DNA of 64,000 bases from Pisaster brevispinus (taxonomy: Eukaryota > Echinodermata > Asteroidea > Forcipulatida > Asteriidae), in the NCBI GenBank assembly GCA_023634235.1, contig JAMKCF010000019.1:7891684-7955683 (forward strand), written 5' to 3'. A program made the position numbers and the translations under genes. Shown here one piece after another: positions 12,061 to 21,905 of this stretch. The notes under the pieces were generated by a model, which ran no database searches, was not told the origin of the DNA, and saw only the letters and a list, made by a program, of their open reading frames with translations. Numbering within the stretch: the stretch's first letter is position 1; each line of letters begins with the position of its first letter.

Positions 12061-12644
12061 CGGGCTGGTTATTGAAGCGTATCGGAACCAAGTTTGTTCT
12101 CTAAACAATCGCTGATTGATCGAATGATTTGACAAGTCTGTCTGCGATTTCAGGACAACTGCCTACACTGCGTGTTTAGGCCAATGTTTTGGAGTGTGGC
12201 GCGCCAGCACGCTATTAACACAGCGCCCTCTTTTGTTTAAAAGCAGCACAAGTTATCATGAGAGTTTTTTTCGCCCCCAAATAAATAATTTGTTAGATGT
12301 GTATTAGGTGTTACGTAATACATCGAAATTTGATTGGAATTTATGCATAATTAAAACTTCTTTTTGAGGTAACTTTTTAGTTAATTTTCCCCGTACTTAC
12401 CAATATAAAAATTGGGGGCAACTAAATAGGTAGGGGCTCCAAAGTCAAGTTAAGACATTAAATGGCCAACTTGGGGAAACAAATTGACTACAAGAAAAGG
12501 TTTTTGCTGGTGAAAATTGTGAAGAATTGTTTTACATTCACAACCATTTCAACGAACTAGCTTGAGAATTTCTTACAAAGAAACCCAAATTATTTAAAAT
12601 CTACCCAGTTTCCCTTGTGGTTTTATTACTCAATATTTAGTATA

Positions 12645-12875
12645 AAAAAAGTCGCATCCCCTTAAGGTGATCCCCTGGCTGCCGCTTCCAAGGATGTATC
12701 GTAAACTTGGGTGTGATCCCTGGCTACACGACAGCTAAGGGTTATAATGACTTCTGACTGGCACCCCGGAACAAAAGTATTGACTATTAGGGAGACCGCC
12801 AATAGCTCAGTTGGTAGAGCGCCAGTACATTAATCCAGAGGTTGTTGGTTCAAGTCCCGCTCCAGTCAATATTTC
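12645..12875 (+). mobile_element. SINE-like repeat with tRNA-like head (family 3)
   Basis: Second copy of the 9545-9775 unit and better preserved: aatagctcagttggtagagc resembles a tRNA D arm and ggttcaagtcccgctcc a T arm. The anticodon stem does not pair and there is no proper acceptor stem, so it is not called as a tRNA gene. Confidence 0.65.
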
Positions 12876-13899
12876 TTCTTTAAAAGCCAAATTATTTCAA
12901 ATCTACCCAGTCAATTTCCATTGTGGTTTATTACTTAACAAGAACTTAAATTAATAATAATTACTTAAATTAAGAAACCCCTGTTTCTAAATATTTCTCT
13001 AAATAAAGCCAACTTAAAAAGTGTCAAGTATTTTCTTTTCAGAAAAAGAAGAAAACACACCTTTAATTTTAGCTTTGAATTGCAACAAGACAAATTCCAG
13101 GCCAATTAAGATCCCTTCATCTTAATTTCCTTATCAGGACAACACTATACAAAAACAAAGTCTCTATTTTTCAATTTCAATAGGGTAACAGTTCTGCCAT
13201 TAATAATGTATTGTAGTGTCAGTATCCACACTTGGACATCCAGTTCCTGTATTCAATTAAATGTAATTTGATAAATGAAAGTTGGTTATCAGTTTCTGAA
13301 GTTCTTTTCATAATTGATTAAATAAGGAAGGAAATCAGATATATCGGGAAAGGGTGGGATTTTCTAAAAGTGTAATGTACACAGTAAGTATGAAAATAAT
13401 ACTTAATAAATAAGCATTACACCATTTATCGTTTTTTTTTTTTTTTTTTTTAATCACTTGACCACGATAGACCTTAGGCGTTGACATCTTCCTGCCAAAA
13501 TCTAAGAAGAAAATCGATGACGAAACACTGGAATTGCACAAATTAGTACGCGCAGTGCACAGAATGGGCCAATGTACAGCCTCCTTTTGACCTCTACGCG
13601 AGGGCGCCCTACTCATATGACATGCATAAGGTCTACTGCAAATACTCGCACCTTTTTCAATAAACTTATGTTTATGGTTATGTAACTTGAAAAGTATGTG
13701 GTCAACATGGTGGGTTTAGACCACCATGGGGACCATTTGGTGTATTAGTGGTAAGTGGGCAGGAGGATAGTTTCCTAACAAAATTGAAGCTGCTGTGTGG
13801 CTGCACTGCCCAGTTTTCTGAAAAAAACAAACTGTATACCGTCCTTTAAAAATACATTTTATGTTCACAAACTGGATTAAATTTAAAGCTCAAAATAAC
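12876..13899. other. Non-coding stretch with a poly-A/T tract
   Basis: Contains a 21-base T run at about 13432-13452 (A run on minus) preceded on the minus strand by a CpG-containing segment. That segment makes a short frame (MSTPKVYRGQVIKK) running into poly-lysine. No supported gene. Confidence 0.4.
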
Positions 13900-14110
13900 A
13901 ATGCTGGAATCTCGGACTTGACCCCCAGATGCTGAATACATTGATAAACGATGGTCGCAGCCTGTCAATCTCTTGAAGTTCTTGTTTGTACAACTAAAAG
14001 ATGAAGGTCCGGAATCGGTAATACAAAATAACCCCCAGAAAAAGGGAGATTTCAAGCATGAGTTCCAGTACTCTTTGCCCTGTTTGTTTGGGGTAAATGA
14101 AGTATAGCAT
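13900..14110 (-). repeat. Interspersed repeat, family E
   Basis: Shares aatgctggaatctcggactt, 'cagcctgtcaatctcttg', 'gatgaaggtccgga' and 'ccccttt/ctctttg' type segments in the same order with 16745-16935. Both are diverged copies of one unit and flank the YqaJ/orphan exons. Confidence 0.6.
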
Positions 14111-14404
14111 GGTAGGTGCATGCCTGTGCACATTACACAATGGATTGTTCAGGGTAAAAATATTAAAAATAGGACACTCAGAAGTTGTTCCGGGTGTCCA
14201 CAAACGTCCACCGTTATTCAATATTCAGTTTGAAAAATTTGGCCCCAAAAAGACGTCATCCAACATGAAGAGGTAAAGGCACTTTAATAGCCCCAAAAAG
14301 CTAGGGTAAAACTTTACTCTTCCAAGATAAGCATTCTTTAATGTGCATAATATAAGGCAAGAGGAAAAAAAGGCTTAACATCCCAGCTTTAGGACCAATC
14401 AAGA

Positions 14405-14520
14405 TGATGTGTTTTACTTAATAACACAGGCATTGTGACCAGCTAGGCCAGGATTTGAACCCCACACAGTAAATGACAGAACTTAACTACTACAAACTAA
14501 ACTGCTTGGCCACAATGCAA
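14405..14520 (-). mobile_element. tRNA-like SINE fragment
   Basis: On the minus strand: gcattgtggccaagcagttt (A-box-like), then gtggggttcaaatcctggcc (B-box-like). Only the head of the SINE is kept. Confidence 0.5.
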
Positions 14521-14629
14521 TAGATATATTCAGCTGATATACATGTCTCATTAAAAATATATACAAGTATCCGATTCCTTCATCGGAGAACACAGTTGAG
14601 TTTTTCTTTAAACTGAATGAAAAGCAATA

Positions 14630-14812
14630 TCACCTATTGTCTTTCCCTGGTGATGAACTTTGATCTTGCCTGATCTCCCTGTCTATTTCTCTAAGCCGGC
14701 ACTCGTAGTCATATCCCTCCAGGATGGGACTGTTGGATGACTCTAACCCCATCAAGAAATCAAACTCTAGCCATGTCCCTGATGGTGTCTTGTATTGTCC
14801 TTTGTTATTCCT
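14630..14812 (-). CDS. Orphan terminal exon, unknown protein
   Basis: Acceptor (gctttcag) followed by 60 codons and a stop. The peptide starts RNNKGQYKTPSGTWLEFDFL and is charged toward its end (ECRLREIDREIRQDQSSSPG). It joins in frame (phase 0 to phase 0) to the exon at 15241-15167. I recognise no family. Either it is the tail of a small gene of its own or an alternative 3' end of the YqaJ gene upstream. The YqaJ exon at 16384-16028 has no clean phase-0 donor, so a direct join to that gene is not supported by phase. Confidence 0.4.
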   Translation of the reverse strand, partial: RNNKGQYKTPSGTWLEFDFLMGLESSNSPILEGYDYECRLREIDREIRQDQSSSPGKDNR

Positions 14813-15166
14813 CTGAAAGCGGATAGAAGTGACATTGATAATTAGGGAATACAAATACATGTAGACTGATCTACTAAGCACTCCCCCTTTCATGCAATGA
14901 CCAATCAAAACAAAAGCGATGAACCCTAGAGCCTGACAAGAGTCCAATACATTGCAATCCCATTACAAAATAGAAACAAGTTTCCGCCTCTGGATTGCTG
15001 TGCAGCATGGTGCACTGCTTTTGGAGCACACATGTCCAACATTGCTACTGTTGCTAGGCAGTACTCATAGTGGGCGGGCCTAAATTGCTCGGCCTATTTT
15101 GGGTGTAATATTCACATTTTTCAATAACAATCCAACAAGCATCCTTTTTAAAAATTGAAGTTTTAC

Positions 15167-15241
15167 CTGAATGAGATTCTTGACAGTAATGTTACCTTCT
15201 CCCGGGAAAAGTTGCCTAGCTATTGGTTCATTCTTCAATCT
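15167..15241 (-). CDS. Orphan internal exon, unknown protein
   Basis: Twenty-five codons (RLKNEPIARQLFPGEGNITV then KNLIQ) bounded on the minus strand by an acceptor after a pyrimidine-rich stretch (ttgaaggtgttcag) and a CAG|GTAAAA donor. Both borders are phase 0. An in-frame ATG lies 24 bases upstream of the acceptor (MHLFEGVQ), so this could instead be a first exon. It pairs in frame with 14812-14630. Unrecognised. Confidence 0.4.
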
Positions 15242-15305
15242 CTGAACACCTTCAAACAAGTGCATAAAGAATTTTTAAAAAACCTTTTCAACATATTTTG
15301 TTCAT

Positions 15306-15600
15306 GGATTGCCATGGCTGAGTGGTCTAGGTCATCAGACTCAACTTCTGGTGGCCGAGTCAAAGGAGTATATGCATTTGAAACTCGGTCAAGACTTTTG
15401 TGTTCCTGGCTAATACAGTCTAACTTAAATTGCCTCCCATTAGCCGGGAGTATATGTGTACCTGCAAGGGTTGAGTTTATCGATGTGACTGATTAGCAAT
15501 GTGCTCGTTGGTCACCGGTGCTGCATACTCCTAAGGATTTGAGATGATTTACGGACATGCTTCAGGCCTGAGATGCTTTGATACTTGGTATAAAAGTGTC
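15306..15600 (+). mobile_element. tRNA-derived SINE (family 2)
   Basis: Starts with a tRNA-like head (ccatggctgagtggtctagg, then actcaacttctggtggccga), followed by a body (cattagccgggagtat, gctgcatactcctaaggatt) that resembles the 3' parts of 15655-15920 and 34068-34330. Confidence 0.55.
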
Positions 15601-15654
15601 TCATCAATGCATACTTGTTAGTATAATTGTTATTCCTCTTATTGAAAAGGGTTG

Positions 15655-15920
15655 CTCTGTGGGTTTCTGGCGTGTGCATGGAGCTCAAGTTCTGATGGCT
15701 GGGTTCGAATCCCGGTCATGATACCTGTGTCCTTGAGCAAGACACTTAACTGTGATTGCTTCTCATCACCCAGGAGGAAATGGGTACCTGTGAGGGCGGA
15801 GATGGTTGTTGTGATTGATTTAGCTTAGTGCGCTACATACTTGGCAGAACAGGCTGTATACTCCCCAGGGAGCCGAGATGGTTTTTAGGAATGAAATAAG
15901 TGGCCCAGTGATCAAGGGTA
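15655..15920 (+). mobile_element. tRNA-derived SINE (family 2)
   Basis: Contains a B box (gggttcgaatcccggtcatg), then tgtccttgagcaagacactt, gtatactccccagggagccg and 'ggcccagtgatcaagg'. The last two segments recur in the copy at 34068-34330. Confidence 0.7.
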
Positions 15921-16027
15921 ATAGTGTTCCAAGAGCAATGATCATTCTTTGGAATTGAGCTATGTAAGAGTCGATATTATTAGTATTTATTCTCTATGGA
16001 ATGCGACCAGCTTACACCTCGGAATCA

Positions 16028-16384
16028 TTATCTATGCTCATTATCTATAGAGGAAGGCGATTCATGGTAAAATTGTCCATGGGATGCCCAGGAGATTCCA
16101 CCACTGAATAGAGCATGCAAGTCTTGTGCGTATTTGAAATTGAACATGCCCGTCAGTCTTCCCCTAGAAGCTGCCTCACCTGGGAGATACAGATACTGCT
16201 GCTTCTTTTTTCGGCGTTGCTTTGCATCTCTGAAGATCAGACAGAACTGCTGGAGCTTCTTGGCTATGAACTGCCAGTAGATCTGGTTGGCATACACCCT
16301 CTTGAGACTGAGCTGTTTAGTCTTGATGCAGACTGCCATGAAATCACACCAAGGGGCCCCGCTGATTGCCATCTGTCCCTGGAT
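16028..16384 (-). CDS. YqaJ-type nuclease, exon 6 (C-terminal part of domain)
   Basis: The exon opens after a pyrimidine-containing acceptor (tatattccag) with IQGQMAISGAPWCDFMAV, the conserved QxQGQM segment of the YqaJ / lambda-exonuclease-like fold, and continues to IYWQFIAKKLQQFCLIF, the usual end of the domain. It then runs through a basic stretch (DAKQRRKKKQQ) to a stop at 16028. There is a strong internal donor (CCCAG|GTGAGG, phase 1, at about 16181/16180), so the real exon may end after YLYLPG and splice onward. If so, the last 50 residues given here are intronic. The join from the previous exon is phase 0 and reads NYMAQ-IQGQM, as expected for the family. Confidence 0.7.
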   Translation of the reverse strand: MQGQMAISGAPWCDFMAVCIKTKQLSLKRVYANQIYWQFIAKKLQQFCLIFRDAKQRRKKKQQYLYLPGEAASRGRLTGMFNFKYAQDLHALFSGGISWASHGQFYHESPSSIDNEHR

Positions 16385-16744
16385 CTGGAATATACATTGA
16401 ACTGTAAATGTCTGCTGGAGACTCGTGATATTCACCACGTAACCGCTGGGAGTTCCGAAAGTTTTCCATGCTCACCTACAGGATTATTCTTTCGGAATTA
16501 CCAGAATATTTTTGTTGTTGAGAATATCATTGTCACAATGAAACCATGACTTAACCAAATAAAGACAATAAAGATTCTGATAAAATGTTCTGGTATTTCT
16601 TCTACTTTTTTTTCAAAAGAAATGAGGCTTTTGTTCACCGTGAATCAACCAAACCTTGGCCTTAGAAATGTGGCTTTCGTTCACCTGGAATCGGCCAAAC
16701 CTTGGCCATAGGCTAAACCTTACGCCAAACCATAAGCCAGGGCC

Positions 16745-16935
16745 ATGGTATGCTGGAATTTCAGACTTGCCTCCTATGCCAAATACATGGTGCCAGCCTA
16801 TCAATCTCTTGTAATCCTGGTTTGTCCAACAAAAGGACGAAGGTCTGGAGTTGGGGATTACACAATAACCCTTGCAATAAGGGAGAATTATGAGTACTAA
16901 TTCCAGTCCCCTTTGTCCCTCTTTGTTATGAGGCA
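16745..16935 (-). repeat. Interspersed repeat, family E
   Basis: Diverged copy of the unit at 13900-14110, here inside the intron between YqaJ exons 5 and 6. The adjacent 16620-16745 holds short repeats (aaatgtggctttcgttcacc, ccaaaccttggcc). Confidence 0.55.
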
Positions 16936-16999
16936 GACAACTGATCTATTGAAACGCAGGTTGTACTTATTTGTATGAGTGGTTTTCATTGCTGTTTAC

Positions 17000-17119
17000 C
17001 TGTGCCATGTAGTTCCTTGGTATGCCATGAGGTACCTTAGAGCAATCGTACAGCTGATAAACAGGGGCTTTGTATTCCACCAGTCCTGTCAGTTTCTTAG
17101 GATCAGTGCTAGATACAAT
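17000..17119 (-). CDS. YqaJ-type nuclease, exon 5 (ExK catalytic motif)
   Basis: Forty codons, phase 0 at both ends, acceptor attccag and donor CAG|GTAAAC. The segment TGLVEYKAPVYQLYDCSK carries the E-x-K pair that, with the Asp of the previous exon, makes the PD-(D/E)XK active site in this nuclease family. It is followed by HGIPRNYMAQ, which leads into the conserved QGQ segment of exon 6. Confidence 0.8.
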
Positions 17120-17664
17120 CTGGAATGATCAGATGATGGGATGAACAAAGCATACAAACTGTCATTACAAGTGAGATAAGTTCAAACACAAATGTACAAA
17201 TTGTTATGTGTATTTATTTTTTGCAATCCTCAGAGGTCATCGTTGACTTTTTTAGGGTAAAATCAACAAAGTTCTTTAACAAAATGTGTACACTTGTGGA
17301 GGTTTAAGATTTGTCAGTGGGTGATAACACACCCCCATCTATGCATAAACTTATCAAACATTTTGTATTAACCCTATCAGTGTCCTGGGCTGATTAAATG
17401 TTCCATTTTTCATTAACATTGTATTGAAATGGTACTTTGATAAAGCATTGTTATTGGTTGCACAACACCACCTGACCTTAAAACCACCTTTGTAATATTC
17501 AAGTTGTGACCAAAATAATGTTTGGGCAGTCAGCTCGACTGCAGTCATTGTTTGCATAATTTTTATTTTAAAAAAACAGTAGTAATTTGCAGCTTAAAAA
17601 GCATGACACTCATTATGCATACAGGGCACTGCCAGGATTAAATACATATTATATGAAGCTTCAA

Positions 17665-17735
17665 TTTCCATGAAATTACTAAGCTTCAATTTCCATGAAA
17701 TTACTAAGTTTCAATTTCCGTGAAGTTACTAGAAA
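17665..17735. repeat. Three tandem copies of a 25-bp unit
   Basis: The unit aagcttcaatttccatgaaa + ttact is repeated three times, the third copy with a few changes. It lies in the YqaJ intron between exons 4 and 5. Confidence 0.8.
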
Positions 17736-18129
17736 CCCAACAGTGACGTTAAGAGACATTTTAATTTTATTTATTTATTTATCTTATTTATCTGATTTCA
17801 GAGCATGAGGGTCTCATTTAGCCACAACAGCTAATTGGTCCAGGAGTTTTGGTGTGGCTTTGAGCTCTTAATAGCCATCTGTCATGTGATGGAGACTTCA
17901 AATTCCACACAGCTGATCACAACTGACAGAGTGTTTGTCTATTTACAATAAATGAAGCTGTATTTTTCACTTTAATTAGGTTTCTTTCTCAAATAAAAAA
18001 GAATCCTTTAGTTCTATTGTGAGTCAAAACTTAGAGCTAAATATGCCTGATCCTCAAAGCCATTCTAACAGTGCCTAGGAAAAACAAATTAGGTCGAAGT
18101 AAAAACAAAAAAACAGAACGCAAGACTAC

Positions 18130-18294
18130 CTTCCCATCAGGTGTTGCTCCACACAAGCCATGTAGTATACTGCCCTCTTTTGGCAACCAGAAGCCAGACG
18201 GATGCGTGGTGTTTCCAGTGAGAAGTTGATAAGCCTCATCGATGATAGGTTCCACTCTGATTCCATGCGCTTTGCACTCATCTTCTTCCTTGTT
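18130..18294 (-). CDS. YqaJ-type nuclease, exon 4 (catalytic Asp motif)
   Basis: Fifty-five codons, phase 0 at both ends, acceptor cttttgcag and donor AAG|GTAGTC. The segment LHGLCGATPDGK matches the G-x-x-PD-G motif whose Asp is a metal ligand in YqaJ/lambda-exonuclease folds. The first half (HGIRVEPIIDEAYQLLTG) resembles the family helix that precedes it. Confidence 0.8.
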
Positions 18295-18429
18295 CTGCAA
18301 AAGAGAAGATGAAGTCCATAAACAAGAGCCCACACCAAAATTAAACCGGTGACAAGAAAATATAAAACAGTATTAGCTGTTGCAAACTGCTTACCAACTA
18401 AAAGGACCTATGGTATAAATGCAAACAAA

Positions 18430-18515
18430 ATAGTTAGTGGCCTGACGTTTCGACCCTAGCAGTGACGTTTCGACCCTAGCAGAGTCTCTGCTAGGGTCGA
18501 AACGTCAGACCACTA
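18430..18515. mobile_element. Foldback repeat, family G (ctgacgtttcgaccctagca)
   Basis: The sequence cctgacgtttcgaccctagc is present twice in direct orientation and once inverted (gctagggtcgaaacgtcaga), flanked by aaaatagt and actatttt. It can form an almost perfect hairpin. A single arm of the same family is at 62917-62960. Confidence 0.75.
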
Positions 18516-18942
18516 TTTTGTTGACAAGAAAATAAGAAAACTTTTTCCTCCAAAATCATCTCTCTTGAAAACAACTTTATCTCAAATTTTAAAAACTAAA
18601 TCACAAACTTTGAAATTGCAGTTGCACCCTTTGCTCCCTACAGAATCAAAGAAAAACAAAACCAAGAGAACAAAACAACTTTGCAGATATGCAGTATAAA
18701 GAGGAATCTGCATTGCAATATTTTAAAACTTTCTAAGGTCTTAAAAATAGAAAATAATTATGCAAATGACATATCAGCACAGCAATCAGTATCAACTGAG
18801 AAGTTACAGGAAAAAGAAGCCATTCGCACTTGTAAATTAATTATTGTTTCCAATTGAAACTTTGTTGGGGAAGAAAGCCTTGATTTTTATTTTTTCTGGT
18901 TGTGAAGCCAAGGATACTCAGAAAAGCAAACTTAAGTTTAAT

Positions 18943-19163
18943 CACTATAGCCTAATAGCAAGAACCCCCATGAAGAGAAGACAAGGAAGGATGTTTCAGT
19001 TTTGGGATGTGGGAGGAAAAAGCCAGAGGATTATTCCAGGGAAAACCCACTCACTCAGGTAGGGTCTGAAAACCCAATCCACATAGTGCCCCCGCCAGGA
19101 TTCGAATTAGGGTCCTAGAGGTGGAAGGTACGCAATAATACCACTACGCCAACCTGACTGCCT
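18943..19163 (-). mobile_element. tRNA-like SINE (family 4)
   Basis: On the minus strand: gttggcgtagtggtattatt (A-box-like), cctaattcgaatcctggcgg (B-box-like), then gggttttccctggaataatc and 'cctcccacatcccaaaactg'. The element at 27545-27640 has the same type of head. Confidence 0.6.
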
Positions 19164-19284
19164 CACATGAAAGAATTTTCGACAATCTTCAGTTGTTTCT
19201 CCACTCGATCTACACACCAGAAAGTAGCTTCTATTATCTGTTTCATGACAAGTGCAGAATGCTGGAAAAGAAATATCAGTTCAC

Positions 19285-19503
19285 CTGGTAGCAAGCATCA
19301 TCAGACATGAGCGACTGGAAGAAATCAAACGGCCGCCCCCGTCCAACACCTACAGCCTCACCAAACCTGGAGGCCGTTAGCTGCAAGCATTGTCTGTGCT
19401 CAACCCAGTCTTGGCTCCGCTGTGATACCATCACCTCTGTCATGCTGGACAATGATAGATGCTGCTTCTTCTGGGTCAGAAAAGTCACAGGTTTTGCCAA
19501 TGT
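19285..19503 (-). CDS. YqaJ-type nuclease, exon 3 (domain start)
   Basis: Seventy-three codons from acceptor ttcttcccag to donor CAG|GTGAAC, phase 0 downstream. The peptide contains SQDWVEHRQCLQLTASRFGE, the W-x(2-4)-R-x(5)-TAS-x-FG signature that opens YqaJ domains. The start is less certain: acceptor-like AGs also occur at about 19465 and 19453, and the join to exon 2 is not in phase (exon 2 ends in phase 1). Either a small exon is missing between them or one border is different. Confidence 0.75.
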
Positions 19504-19779
19504 CTGGGAAGAAAACGGAATAATAAACAACAATAAAACAATGCCATTTTGATATTAAGCACTAATTTCACAGTTGGTTTTTGAAAGATACATACTTTTT
19601 TCCAGTCCACTAGTTCTAATGAGACACATCATGAATCTAACCTATGATTACTTCCTCACTATAAATGATTTTACAACAGGTAGGCCTACATTTGGGGTAA
19701 AAGCCTAAAATAAAAGAACAAGAATTCCAATCAATCTGTAACTGTATCGGTACATTGCAGAAACCACAATTAATGCAAT

Positions 19780-20044
19780 CAGTATGCATCAGATGCCAGA
19801 AACACCAAGGGGATAAAAAGTACTGGGTTCTTTTACATGCATTATAGTTTTTAATACAGCACACGAGACCTACAGCTTTTATATCCCATTCAAAGGACAT
19901 TGAAGCATTAATTTTTAAGTAGCCTAAATCTGGCTTGAAGACACTAAGCGTCAAGACTGGGACTTGAACCCACACTTTCCCGATCAGAAACACCAGAGCT
20001 TGACTCTTGAGTCCGGTGCACTTAACAACTCAACCACGACATGC
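19780..20044 (-). mobile_element. tRNA-derived SINE (family 1)
   Basis: On the minus strand it begins at 20044 with agcatgtcgtggttgagttg, has a B box gtgggttcaagtcccagtct, and continues through the family-1 body (gtaaaagaacccagtac). The tail is lost or degraded. It lies in a YqaJ intron. Confidence 0.7.
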
Positions 20045-20055
20045 TTTTCCAAATC

Positions 20056-20222
20056 CAGGCCTTGAAATAACCCACGGCACCCACACCAATTGCCGTGGTG
20101 CCCTGTGCTTTTGCTGTGGTGCCCTTTGCAAAGTTCAAATACAAATTTACATTTGCCTCATAGAGTGCCCCCTTACCAGAGGAAAATTGCCGTGCCCCTT
20201 CAAGAGTGAAGTTCAAGGCCTG
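20056..20222. mobile_element. Short inverted-end repeat, family F
   Basis: Begins caggccttgaaataaccc and ends gttcaaggcctg. The interior has ccgtggtgccctgtgctttt. A relative of 37796-37959. Confidence 0.55.
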
Positions 20223-20289
20223 CAAGTCTGAATTTAAAACTGAATTGTACAGTTGGCAAACCATACATCAGGAAACATGTACTACTAAC

Positions 20290-20385
20290 ATGCTTGCCGG
20301 ACAAACCCCCTTCTCTTAACGATTGTACAGGGTCCTTTTATGAGCATTACACAACACACGGACGGAACGGCTTTACATGTATGAT
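20290..20385 (-). mobile_element. Fragment of SINE family 1
   Basis: Contains caaacccccttctcttaacg, cattacacaacacacggac and 'acggctttaca', the mid-body of family 1, without the tRNA-like head. Confidence 0.65.
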
Positions 20386-20910
20386 AACCAGTTTTTGGCA
20401 ACACGCTTGCAAAGAGAAAATGTTTACCTAGGGTCGAGTGAGGTTAAAGTCGCGAGGCAATTTGATGAATAAAACCAATGACAACTGACTTTTAAGAATC
20501 AAGATATTTAAAAAAATATATAAATTATCAACTCAAAACTTTTAATAGAAAAGAACCCAAAATTCGTATCAGTTCAACACGACTAGAATTTGAACTTGAC
20601 CAAGAAATAAATCTCCTTAAAAAAACGTGATTCAACAATTAACAACTCGGAAGTCTGTTATTATAACCATAAATTAAAAATTCAGAACACTTGGACAATA
20701 ACAACTAATAAAAAGACCCCATCTAAAATTAACTAATAAAAAAAAATAACCAACATAGAATCAAAGTGAGTTACAAATTAAATCACAAATAGCTTTGAAA
20801 ACCAAATCCACAATAGACCAAGGTTCTAGGCAGAAATATGTCAAAGATGGAGCACAAGGAAAATGTGATGTGTTCAACTCCACTGCCGGTCTGCAACAGA
20901 ATAGTCTTAC

Positions 20911-21000
20911 CTGGAAAAGGCATGGTCTTGGGGAAATGACCAGGGGGTTCACAATTCGCATATAACCAGGAGTAATTATACATTTTATATAAACTTATCA
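20911..21000 (-). CDS. Candidate YqaJ gene exon 2
   Basis: Ninety bases between a good acceptor (ttttctcccaag) and a CAG|GTAAGA donor. Only one frame is open; it requires two bases from the previous codon, which fits exon 1 ending in phase 1. It reads ISLYKMYNYSWLYANCEPPG followed by HFPKTMPFP. I recognise no family in this part. The exon ends in phase 1, which does not match exon 3. A further small exon would be needed; one weak candidate is near 20440-20500 minus, from acceptor cttaaaag to donor CTAG|GTAAAC. Confidence 0.4.
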
Positions 21001-21396
21001 CTTGGGAGAAAAGGAATGAGGTCATGCAAATGGTAGCCAGCACTGACAAAAGCTTTATTCTAGGCTATCCTCTCGGGGGAAACACTTTCGAGAAAGTAAA
21101 AAGGAATTTGGGAAGTTAAATTATCCATGACCTTTGAGTCAGGCTATTTACAATTAAACGAGAGAAACTAAACAATAAAAAAACATTTAAGGATTAAATC
21201 CAGCCGTGTCACATGCTCACAAAAAGAAAAAGAAAAAGAAAAGAGAAAAAAAGAGAGGAAAATGCATGTTTGTAATAAAAATGTAGTGAATGATCGCAAT
21301 CGGGATCGCTACAGCATCCACAAAATGGCATAAAACTTAGAGTAAGACTGAGGATGGTGGCCCCCTGCTGCGTCCCCCTTCCAAAATAAAAGCCTA

Positions 21397-21413
21397 CCCC
21401 CCCCCCCCCCCCC
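21397..21413. repeat. Poly-C tract
   Basis: Seventeen C in a row (G on minus) within a purine/pyrimidine-biased stretch 21380-21460, in intron 1 of the YqaJ gene. Confidence 0.9.
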
Positions 21414-21769
21414 ACACTGACAAACCCATTCCCCCTGCACCCCCCCCTCCCCCACCCGAAAGAGTCCCGGCTATGCCGCTGGACTGTGACAGTGTGACTG
21501 TGAGTGTGAGTTTTAACTTGCACAACTTGAACTTAACCTTATGTCTATCAATATCATGTCTAAATACATAGCATAGCCTGATCATGTGTGTGACTGTGAT
21601 GACTGACTGTGAGTGACTACTGACTGTGTGATGACCGAATGTGTCAATGACATCATCATGGAGGAAGGCATTCACGACTTGATGACGGCAGGTATTTCAC
21701 TCAGTCCTTCCTATCGGGTTGTTGAAGGTTCATTTTGTCATTCATGAATTAAGTGGTAAATTTGCATAC

Positions 21770-21905
21770 CTGTCAATTCAAGAAGAGGTTCTTTAACTTT
21801 GCCGCGCCATCCTTGTTTAAACTCGGCTGTACAGTACTTCCTGGTTGCTTGAAGTTCAAAGGTCACAGAATAGATGAGGTCACGCCCCGTGTGTGAGTCT
21901 CTCAT
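21770..21905 (-). CDS. YqaJ gene exon 1 (start of protein)
   Basis: An ATG at 21905 opens 45 codons plus one base to a G|GTATGC donor. The peptide starts MRDSHTGRDLIYSVTFELQ and ends KVKEPLLELT. An in-frame stop lies shortly upstream, so this is the first possible Met. The segment is not part of the nuclease fold and I recognise no domain. It is assigned to the YqaJ gene because it is the only start on this strand upstream of the nuclease exons, its donor phase fits candidate exon 2, and it sits divergently next to the WDR20 start. A separate short gene cannot be excluded. Confidence 0.55.

Noticed and set aside
12790..12870. Possible tRNA gene (aatagctcagttggtagagc ... ggttcaagtcccgctcc)
   Set aside because: D-arm and T-arm-like parts are present, but the anticodon stem does not pair and there is no matching acceptor stem. 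The whole unit recurs at 9545-9775 with the same flanks, so it is a SINE.
13450..13620. Minus-strand frame MSTPKVYRGQVIKK following a CpG-rich stretch, ending in a poly-A run
   Set aside because: It runs straight into 20 A (poly-lysine) with no donor and no family match. It may be the 3' end of a retroposed sequence; too weak to call.
16115..16549. 144-codon plus-strand open frame
   Set aside because: It is the antisense of YqaJ exon 6. The minus-strand frame has the conserved motifs and splice phase.
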